A DNA stretch of 64,000 nucleotides, taken from the NCBI GenBank assembly GCA_032207245.1, contig CM063502.1:110081953-110145952 (forward strand), read 5' to 3'. The DNA is from Pardosa pseudoannulata. Taxonomy: Eukaryota > Arthropoda > Arachnida > Araneae > Lycosidae. Made by a program: the position numbers and the translations under genes. Under the pieces are notes generated by a model. The model had not been told where the DNA came from. It saw only the letters and a program-made list of their open reading frames with translations, and did no database searches. Of this stretch, positions 55,011 through 64,000 are shown one piece after another. The number at the start of each line of letters is the position of its first letter. Position 1 is the first letter of the stretch.

Positions 55011-55807
55011 AGCGAAACCCAGCTACTAGAATACCAGCAAGAGGACATCCAGACCCATACATTTAACCTGCACGGTCTTTGGGTATACAAAAGGTCTTCA
55101 GAGCAGACGCCAGGCTAGAATACGGCACCCAAGGATTCTAGCTTCGCACGCTGACTATAGGCCTTTTCGGGCTCTATGTAATCAAATGTTAAAATTATTG
55201 GTGATGAGAAAAATAATTTTCCTTATTCGTCATAAGAAATGGTTTCATCGTATTTTAAGTATCAGTGCATTGTTAAAACGTTGCCGCTTTTCAAATTTTT
55301 CAGCTGAATGTTTGAGCACTGAATCACTACATGCCTAAAAACGGACTTGTCTGCAGTTCACAATGGGAAGCACTCGGCTAAAGAGCTGTGGTTATTGCTA
55401 CATTCGCGACAAGAGAAAGAAAAGAAAAGATGGCAGATATTTCCAATCATAATTGTAGAACGCAAATAGGGACAGCTATAATAAATAGCCAACGTAAGCA
55501 GCTGTTTATGATAATAAAAATTTAGTAACGGCAAAACTACGTGAACTTGTGCGCAATAAATGAATAAATAGAACCATCAAAAATATATTTCGATTACTTG
55601 AATCTAGAGAATAAATGAGTAGTAAAGTAGTGCTTTTTTATATGTGCTTGTTTAAAGCTGCTTTTTTTTTAAGCTTGTAGGGCGGCATTTATTGTGTTTG
55701 CTCTAGGGGGACAAAACGTTAAGGCTCAGAAACAGATTTAAAATTCGTACGAAAACCTGCTTTTCGTCATTCTTAACGAATCCATTCTCAGAATGTCTCA
55801 CAATATA

Positions 55808-57047
55808 CAGGCATAGGACAAAATAATAGGAACATATGTGAAAGAATGCAAACTGCTTATTAGTAGAGAGTGGGGACATTATTAGCCCGAATTACAGCTT
55901 ACATCCGATGTGGGATTGATAAATAAAGGTCGTGCACAAAGTTCAAGGAAATTCGCAGTCATTCCTTTAGTAGAACGATCTCGAGTTCAGGTAGTGTGAA
56001 TGGAGGAGGAAACCGAGCACGGACTTGATCTAAAAAACCCCACAAAGGCTAAATGTGAGATCAGGGGACTGAGGACACCACGTGAGATGTTCTACATATC
56101 ATTGTGCTCATCTAACAATATTTGAACATAGCGAGCCGTGTGTAACAGGGGTGTTTTCATCTTGGAATAGAGGATGGTTTCTAGGAAATAGAGTCTGAAA
56201 CACAAGGTGCAAATGATTTGCGAGAATACTGCGATAATGCTAGCCTATGACCTTCCATCTTTGGACTACGAATAAATCCTAGCTTTCTCTTGCCACACCA
56301 TCCGAGAGCCCGAACTAGAGAGTCAGAAGCTGCCCGAGAGCCAGTAGGAACCACGCTGTCAACATGAAATGCCTCTGCAGATGTTTACCAGGCAAATACA
56401 CCTCCGATGGTTTGAAATAATGTAAATCATGATTCGTCAGACCAGTATCTATTACTGTTGTGTCCAGTTCTAGTGGACTCCGCACCACTGTCATCGATTC
56501 ACAGCATTCTGCGGCGATACTAACTGTTCTGAGGTGGCTGCTCTGCCATGAATGCTTGCAGTATACAGCTCCCGTTGAAGAGTTTTGATTGATACTGGGT
56601 TCTGGAGATGAGTATTCCTGTAGGAAGTTATTTGCAGCAGTGTTGTTTTACGTTTAGGGTGACTATCCTCTTCAACACTCGTTTATACAGGTCGGTCAAC
56701 TTTGATTTTCGTCCACAGTTCTGCTTTGCAGCGGACATCTTTTCCAGTTTTATGTAGGCTGTCATAATTCTTGACGTAGTGGACCTTGAAACACCCATAA
56801 TGTTGGCTTTTCTAAACAAAGCCGCTCCAGCGAGGCGAAATCCAATAATTATGCCTCTTTGCGCGTTGGACAGGTCAGACATAATGACGCTTTGCTGAGG
56901 AGAGAATTTTCTCACACACGCAAATGCTCTACTATAATATTCCCTTTCGCTGCCACTAAATGACAGACTATTGCGACACTGGAGGAAGCGAGGTCGAAAT
57001 AAGACACATTTCACAGTGGCCATTCCTATTATTTTGTCCTATACCTG
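55808..57047 (-). mobile_element. Tc1-type transposon, decayed
   Basis: The 1240-bp element is flanked by TA dinucleotides. The terminal inverted repeat is CAGGCATAGGACAAAATAAT on the left and CAGGTATAGGACAAAATAAT on the right (reverse complement). It carries a broken transposase on the minus strand. Size, TA target and ends are typical of Tc1. Confidence 0.9.
55880..57023 (-). pseudogene. Tc1 transposase pseudogene
   Basis: The N-terminal frame is intact to 56628. Starting at the Met at 56882 it reads MSDLSNAQRGIIIGFRLAGA, then IMGVSRSTTSRIMTAY and GRKSKLTD, the paired helix-turn-helix region and its GRPR-like linker. Downstream the catalytic part survives only as fragments in several frames (HPLFQDENTPVTH and VEHLTWCPQSPDL near 56050-56180). 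The 109 bp ahead of Met 56882 is open but probably not the true start. Confidence 0.85.
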
Positions 57048-57647
57048 TAACTATCTGTAGCAAATGCATCGTCGATGGCAAACTTCACTATCAAATCATG
57101 TAGTACCGCATATGAAAACTTAAGAAATCTCAATCAAATCTGCATCAGGAGTACATACATATCAAACATGCATTATTTTAGAACATATTTTAAATTTCGC
57201 CAGATTTAGAAGAGTAATAAGGGTAGATTTGGCAAATCCATATAAAAACCCGTAAATGCACTGAACGATATCTCAAGAGTATTTTTAAATTCAAATTTTC
57301 ACTGAAACTGTATTCCCGTCCGATACTATTTAGAAACTTAGCTTTAGAGATAATGTAATATAAATTTCGAAACTTTTATTGCGCTTCTAGCTGAATAATT
57401 TGTTTATTCCTAAATGCAGCATAATTTGAGTAAGTGTTTCTTCCAAGTGGAAGCATTTTACTAGCTAACGGCAAAATTATTAAAATTGCTCTGTTATAGT
57501 TTATATACATGTTAATTCCTCTTTAAGATATATATGTAAGGCAGATGACTCATATGGGAGAACGCTGTAAAAGAAATATATAACTGTAAAATTCGAAACA
57601 ATTTATCTGTTAATTTTCTAGGTTGAGCGAGAAGGCAGAAAAAGCAA

Positions 57648-57665
57648 GTGTGTGTGTGTGTGTGT

Positions 57666-57728
<63 letters not shown>

Positions 57729-57736
57729 TGCATGTA

Positions 57737-57810
<74 letters not shown>
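57648..57810. repeat. GT and TA compound microsatellite
   Basis: (GT)n followed by two long (TA)n tracts separated by a GTGCATGTATGTGTGTG spacer. Confidence 0.95.
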
Positions 57811-57812
<2 letters not shown>

Positions 57813-58870
57813 TGCATGTATGTATAATATAACGAAATTTTTGAAACATTTTAAACTGAATATATTTATTGATGATAAGGCATAATTTTAAAACGTCAAT
57901 GACGTTTGATTCATGATTTATTAGACGGAGACAAGAATTTAATAACCCAGAAAACGTCGCGGCGAATCTACAGAAATCCAATTAAATCCTCTATTGGTTC
58001 CAGGATTTCAATAATTCTAATAACCATGATTTTTCTTTTATATTTTATCTTCGGGGATAAATTCCATTTATGATTTTTTTTAAGGAAAGTGCACTGTATT
58101 TTATTTTAATAAAGTTTGAAAAGTACAAATTTACCATTAAAATATAACAAGCACATATTAGTTTCAAAGCAAAAGTAAGCTTTAAAAGTTTAGAAAAATT
58201 AAAATTGTAAAACATTAAAAAACACAAACTAACAAAAAAAGAATTTTTTTCAGGAGAAATGGACTAAAGCTTATTTTTTTAAATGGAATGTTTCGGCAAC
58301 TAAACTTTAAATACTAATTTATTAAAATAACATTTTATCGGCAAAAACATGGGCTGCTGCAGTGCTATTGTATGCGTTCTTAAAGAAAATGACAATTTCA
58401 GAATTAGATTTTAATTAGGAATTCAACAGAGTATAGCTATATTTACGGAAAAGTAAGCAGGGAAACTGAATAAAAATCATCTGATTTGATAACTCGCAAC
58501 ATATTGACAGGTTGGCGAATTCCCTCAAATTTGCTCACGTTCAGTAGGGGGACTTTCAGCTTCTGATTCCGTACCTCTTTCCCATTAGTCGACCGCCCAA
58601 CAAGAGGTCATAGACCCACATATTTCTAATGCATGTTCGCCAAGCCCGTGGTTGTCAAACTGAAAACTATGAGTATTAGAGTGCTACAATGAATAATTAA
58701 GCATTTATGCAACTCTTCCAGTATTGCATTAAAGACAAATCAGCATTAAACTAGCCATGTTTATCTTTATTGGTAGCTCTGCCGTATTTAATGGGAAAAA
58801 AACAAGAACCTTACAAGGGTGAAACGGAGAAGAAAGTTTGAGAACCATTGTTCTAACTTACCCCTCCGAA

Positions 58871-59387
58871 TTAACACATTGTATGCGGGACACGTAGTAG
58901 TACGTTTTCTGACGATTTATACTTGAGCGCGGGTCACGACGTACAAGGACGGGTTAGTGTAACAACATGGTTTGTTTGTGGGTACAAAAATAACGGTATA
59001 TACAGGAAAACGAAGCCGAATGTTCTTGTCTACTACACAGATTCTGGAACAATTTACACAAATAAAAACTAGTTTTTACATCAGTCGATGCGGAACCGCA
59101 GAACGAGAAAAAACTAAAACTATATACTACTATTTCTATTTGATTTTTCAAATTTACGATACTATTATAAATTTATCCACTAAAAATATATTTTTTGTTT
59201 ACAAAAATCTTATGCTTGATACTTATATATTTCTATTTATATATTTCAATATAAAATACGAAGAGTTGATTTAAAAAACAAATAATTTTCGATCTATTGA
59301 GATTTAACTGAATAACTAAATTTACGATCAAAACGCCCGCTCCCGATACAATTCCGCTGCGAAATGTACCCGCACACAATGTGTTAA
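58871..59387 (-). mobile_element. TTAA element, copy 2 of the family
   Basis: The 517-bp element is flanked by TTAA and is the reverse complement of the element at 8284-8886 over most of its length, lacking that copy's long TA tract. In its forward sense a frame reads CSRQEHSASFSC then HKQTMLLH, a possible remnant of a Cys-rich transposase tail. That reading is weak. Confidence 0.8.
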
Positions 59388-59413
59388 TATGTATATATAG
59401 GAAGATGTTTTGT

Positions 59414-59481
59414 TGCCCGGCTCGAACCCGGGATCCCGAATTCTAGGTCTGTAAGATAATCACTAGGCCTTCTCAAGCCCC
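59414..59481 (-). repeat. tRNA-like remnant
   Basis: The minus strand begins GGGGCTTGAGAAGGCCTAGT (A-box-like) and has a strong T-arm CCCGGGTTCGAGCCGGG. The 3' end does not pair with the 5' GGGGCTT, so it is a tRNA pseudogene or SINE head. Confidence 0.5.
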
Positions 59482-60356
59482 ATAAAAATAATTTATCTTA
59501 ATCTATTTTCTATTTTTTCCAAAGTAATAAAGCCTTCATGCTTCTAGTTTATTTTATTATTATCCCATCTTAGATGAATGCCACGACGAAAACATCGTAA
59601 GGCTTCGCGCGCTGGTCAAAGGCTTGAAACTATGCGAAACGTGACCGCAGTATGTAGCAATCTTGCCATGAAATTATGCAACGTGGTTAAAACAATTTCT
59701 TCCCGAACAAAAGACATATTTTAACTTTTTAAAGAAGAAAAATTCCATGTATGTGCGTGTGTCAACATGTTTTTATTTTTATATTTTAAATAATGTATTC
59801 CAGCATTAAGAAAATATTTTTCTATTCGGAATTGTTGATATACAAAGCGTTAAGATGACATAGTATATTTCGAACCCAAAATATTCTGCATAACTGCATT
59901 TTATTTATTTCTGTTGATTCATTAATAAAATAAAAAGTTCTACTCGTGTTAGAATAAAATTTTTACAAGTTCTATAGTAAGACTCTAGATTGAAAAAAAA
60001 ATAGCGTTATTCTTTCAAGTAATATTAAGTACGTGCACAAAAAAAAAAAAAAATAAATAAGTAAATAAATAAACAGATACCCCTTGAAGTATATTAATTA
60101 GATACTAATTTTTCATATCAAATAAAAATATACATTTTTTTTGCACTGTGAACCTAAATATATTAATAAAGACCAGTATATTTTGTTTTATAGCATGATA
60201 AATACACAAAAATTTCAATTTTGTAAAAGTTCTTAATTCTTTTAAATTTTAAAACCTTATATGCTCTTACAGATTAAATTTACACAAATAATAAAAAAGC
60301 TGTTTAGCTGGAATTCGATTTAAAAATTAAGGATGTAATGTGTTTATAAATATGGA

Positions 60357-60527
60357 TTGGTTTGGAGCGCTACGGTCTACTTTTTGCAACACGAGGGCTA
60401 ATGAGACCGGAACCTACTGCTTAAAGCCGATTCCGAATGGCTACGAACATCCATGCCACTGTGGGATTCGAACCCACGAACTCGGGTTCCGAAGGTCAGC
60501 TCCCTAACCATTCGGTCATCGTTCGGC
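60357..60527 (-). mobile_element. tRNA-derived SINE copy, best preserved
   Basis: It is flanked by a 14-bp duplication TTTATAAATATGGA / TTTATACATATGGA. The minus-strand head GCCGAACGATGACCGAATGG carries the A-box, and GGGTTCGAATCCC the B-box with T-arm-like pairing. It is the clearest reference copy of the family here. Confidence 0.88.
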
Positions 60528-60854
60528 TTTATACATATGGAACACTCAATTTGAACACGGCTAACTCAAAGATTACTCAAGGATGTAAGGCAATATTGAG
60601 TTCAATGAGACTAGTCCACAATCAACATTTCTGGTCAAATTAATTACAAAAGCATAAAAACATGAAAAAAATATCGCGGCAACAATATTTCAGTTTAAAC
60701 AAGAGTCCACGGTCGCCTTAAAGTAAATTATACAAAACATATTTTACAAAGGAGCAAATTCGCAGATAGAAACAAACTTAGACCCCCCCCAAAAAAAATA
60801 AATAAATAAATAAATAAATAAATAAAAATCTTATGTGAAACTTAATCACAAAAG

Positions 60855-61240
60855 CCTCAAAGGAAATTTTTTGGTTTGTTAGCTACTTAGAGCTGTAAAG
60901 GATAATGTATGAATTGCACTGAAGATTTTAAACCAAGGAGATGATACAACGTAAGGGTAGTAGGGTAAGGAACAAAATTTTAGGACAAGATTTATTCTTA
61001 ACTTCAGGACATTATCAGGACAATGGTGCAAATTTGCAATCCTCAAATTATTTTTTTCCAACAAACTCCGACAGCCCTCAAAGTAAATTTTCTGACTTAT
61101 TAACTATTTAACTTGGTAAAGAAAATATTATAAAGTGAATCGAATATTCAAAATCTAGGAGATATGCAATGCTGGGGTAGAAGTGGTAAAGAACTCCAGG
61201 ACGAGATTTTTTCTATTAATTTCAGAATACTATCGAGTAT
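60855..61240 (+). repeat. two diverged tandem copies, about 221 bp apart
   Basis: CCTCAAAGGAAATTTT at 60855 and CCTCAAAGTAAATTTT at 61076 each open a unit with GGAGAT, GGTAG, GAAC and GACAAGATTT/GACGAGATTT in the same order. They are clearly related but old. Confidence 0.65.
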
Positions 61241-61325
61241 ATAAGTAATTATTTAGGTAATGATTATAGCCAAAATTATGTTATCTAATAATCCCTGTAT
61301 AATAAAGAAACTATGCATACATATA

Positions 61326-61497
61326 TTAACACTAAACATTCCAACACTTAGTACACACCTATTTCTTTTATTTTATTTATTTTCTTTATTCACTTAATAC
61401 ATACCTATTTTTTATTTCTATTTTAATTCATTATCCATCGCATTTTTTAAATATACATTACTGGTCATTTTACTGGTTATGGTATGTTTAGTGTTAA
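61326..61497. mobile_element. 172-bp TTAA MITE, copy 2
   Basis: It starts TTAACACTAAACATTCCA and ends TGGTATGTTTAGTGTTAA, flanked by TTAA. It shares the CTGGTCATTTTACTGGTTATGG motif region with the 53-kb copy and has extra AT-rich sequence in the middle. Confidence 0.7.
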
Positions 61498-64000
61498 GTA
61501 GAAAATAAAAAATTAATAAATAGAAACGAATACGGAGAAAGTTTCTTCTATTTATTGAATTTTAAACTTGCTTTTTATTTACGAATGAGTATCTTTTCAA
61601 TCTCAGATTTCTTTTATTAGAAAATTGGCTAATTTTGTTTTTTAGACATATTTTTAAAGTAACATTTTAAACAGGAAAAAAATGAGATATTTTCACAAAA
61701 CCCCAGAAATTTTAGGAAATCGTGTAAAAATTAAGTACATTGCAGGACTTTTTTTTGTTCTTTCAGGAATTTTCGGAATTTAAAGAACAATTACGACCAT
61801 ATACAATGCTAAATTAATCTGTTATGTATATCAACCTCCCCCTTTCTCCCTCCCTGCTTAGGAAAAGTAACAAGGCAAACTTCATAAAAGGTTAACAGAA
61901 AAGCAGTTATTATTAGGGAAAAAACTCCAAACCTTCGATTCAAATCCTTCTTTGATCTTCCAGTGAAAATAAAATGCATTTCTCAAAGAGCCCACAAAAG
62001 ATAAATAAAATACTATACAAGAAGTTTCCACTTCAGTTTAGGTCACAATAAATTGAGCGTTGAGGTTAAGCTTATTTAATTTTTGAAAATCCCTTCGAAT
62101 CCATTTGTTTTCTCAACCTTTTCTACTTTCTACTTGGATTAGATGTCCTTGAAATCCTCTCTCGCCGAAACATCACGATTTCCGAGAGACCAGAGAAAAG
62201 CAAAGGAAACGTGTTTTTAAAGTCTCGACAAAATGAAAGTTTATTCGGGTAACTGAAAAGGTTATGTTAGTCGCTTTAAAGTGAGTAGGAGGATGAGAAA
62301 CGAACTTTAATAATTAAGATTCTGCAATTACAGGAAGCGGCGGGGTGGAATAATCGCGTAAATTAAGAGATCTCGGAGCTATTGATTTCCAGTAATTTTT
62401 TTAAAAACTTTTAGGACTTTTTATAGCTGTACTTTTCACTACTTACGTAAATTGAGACATCTAGTGTTCATTAAAATATATATAATGTTCATTACTTAGA
62501 AAAGTAATTTCTTAATGAATTTTTCTTTTTTTAACCTTTGAATTAGAATGCAAAAATTAGAGTTTTACGCGCAAGTTGTAAGATTTTTTTTAACGTCACG
62601 GCACTTAATTTACATCATCTTGATATAAATTATGATTCAAATCACTGGAATTTTTTTTAAACATTGATTTCAATCAAGAATACTTTTATTTTACACTTTG
62701 TGAATTTTTCAGCATGATTTTTTTTTAATCGAATGAATAGAGGGCGTTACCAACAACATTCGAATGCACAGTGATCTACAGCTTAGTATTTGTAAAGTTC
62801 AAATATCCTACTTTTTGTAATAATTTTTATGGTCAAATTCCTTTTAGGATTTTCTTTTCGAATTTGACAACAAATCAGTAAAATTTTTACTTTTTTTTGT
62901 GTGTGTGTGTGGGCTTAAATCCTACAACTTTTAAAACTTTTTTTTTAAATTTTTTAATATAAAGTTTAATATTTGAAAACATTGAAAACATGTGAACAGT
63001 AAAAGTTTATTGGTGAGGGATAAAGAAAATATTATTGCCTACATTCAATACATAAATTATCATTTATGAATAATATTGCACACATTATAATTAAAATATA
63101 TAGGAAAACTAAAACTTAATCATTAATCATAGTATATTTAATCCTAACTTAAATAACTTTATTTGTACTGTTTAATTTGAAAAAAAAAATAATCGAAAAA
63201 TCCGATTTAAATCCAAAAACTTGATTTAAATTTTTTATTGATCTTTTTATTGACTTTTAGAAAATATTTGTAAATTTCTCTGATTTTTAATAAATATTCC
63301 ATATTTTCCCTGACTTTCCCTGGCCACTTTCCAATTTCCTTAATTTCCAGGTTACTGGGAACCTTGAAAATGCAAAGAAATCTTTGTACTTTAATGTATA
63401 AAAATATTTTTAAAAAAAAATGAAGTCATGAGACGTTTCAACACACGAGTTCGAAAAACCGTGGAGTAAAAGAGAATATAAATACACTCTTCAAATGAAT
63501 CTATATCAATAAAGAATAATTATTACACTAAGAACATTAAAATATAAATGCATTTGAAAATAAATTAATTATTTTTCATAGTATTTAGCCAATTTTTGTT
63601 GTAACCTTTTTGTATATAACCAATGTTGTCTCGTACTTAACCAATTTTTGTAAAGAGCTTTTGAAGAAAAGCTAATATTGCTTATTTCAACTACACTTTG
63701 TTATGCTTCCTTTTGAAAACACTACTAACAAATACTTGCATTGGAGGCGTAAATAGAGAGAACAGAGGGCGGAACTTTCTACAAGGTTATTGTCAAGGGG
63801 GCGCTAAACACGTACTGCAAAGATATTATTTTCATCTTGAAACTGGAGAGGTCAATAAGTAGAGACTATCCGTAGGTTCTGATTACTCTTTTCGTGCGCT
63901 CCATCTTAAGAATGCCGTTTGCAAAAGTCTTGAACAGAAAATGAATAGATATCAATAGAAATACGACGGATCACTTTTTTAAATATTGTCACACCTTTAA
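61498..64000. other. no gene recognised
   Basis: AT-rich. Paired GATTTAAAT motifs near 63202-63230 resemble the subterminal sequence of hAT-1 but no element ends were found. No AGAP 5' exon was recognised. Confidence 0.45.

Noticed and set aside
57610..57981. Open frame of 123 codons
   Set aside because: Most of it is Tyr-Ile repeats from (TA)n tracts.
59414..59481. Functional tRNA gene
   Set aside because: The T-arm is strong but the acceptor ends do not pair and no clean anticodon arm forms.
60437..60643. 68-codon open frame starting in a SINE
   Set aside because: It reads through the tRNA-derived SINE head and then non-coding DNA.

Overview
The window is AT-rich eukaryotic nuclear DNA from an animal, most likely an arthropod and possibly an arachnid. 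The reasons are short coding exons with GT-AG introns, very long introns, many TA/CA microsatellites, and a dense mix of mariner, Tc1, piggyBac-like, hAT, Mutator-like, LINE and tRNA-derived SINE remnants. Nothing prokaryotic, no operons and no CRISPR-like array were seen. The species call is inference only.

Only one host gene is supported. It lies on the minus strand between about 51.0 kb and 23.16 kb and encodes an Arf GTPase-activating protein of the AGAP/centaurin-gamma family (vertebrate AGAP1-3, fly CenG1A). Fifteen consecutive exons join in phase from a partial GTPase-like domain (48.6 kb) through a linker, a split PH domain, a zinc-finger ArfGAP domain and two ankyrin repeats to a TAG stop at 23159-23161. 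A 36-nt exon at 32425-32460 would fit in phase as an optional cassette. The exons for G1-G4 of the GTPase domain were not found. A small CpG-rich exon at 50970-50988 could start an N-terminally short isoform in the right phase. Otherwise the missing exons lie right of the window.

Layout: 1-18 kb is gene-poor and holds a possible LINE tail, a tRNA-like SINE, a broken mariner, two piggyBac-like TTAA elements, a broken LINE reverse transcriptase, one SINE and a GC-rich protein fragment at 17.4-17.6 kb. 18-23.2 kb is AT-rich with one SINE and may contain the 3' UTR. 23.2-51 kb is the AGAP gene. Its 11.3-kb intron (35865-47149) is a nest of transposons: hAT-1 (35987-40185) contains a SINE, which contains a Mutator-like element with a Ulp1-type protease; hAT-2 (40718-46645) contains a DNA transposon with roughly 800-bp inverted repeats. 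51-64 kb holds diverged tandem arrays, a pogo-like end pair, small TTAA MITEs, a decayed Tc1 element, more SINEs and a second copy of the 8.3-kb TTAA element in opposite orientation.

The transposon layers can be read from target-site duplications of 8, 14 and 9 bp (hAT, SINE, Mutator-like), which fix the order of insertion. No confidently new defence or signalling system is visible. The most unusual items are the Ulp1-bearing element, the long intronic inverted repeat and the candidate short AGAP isoform.
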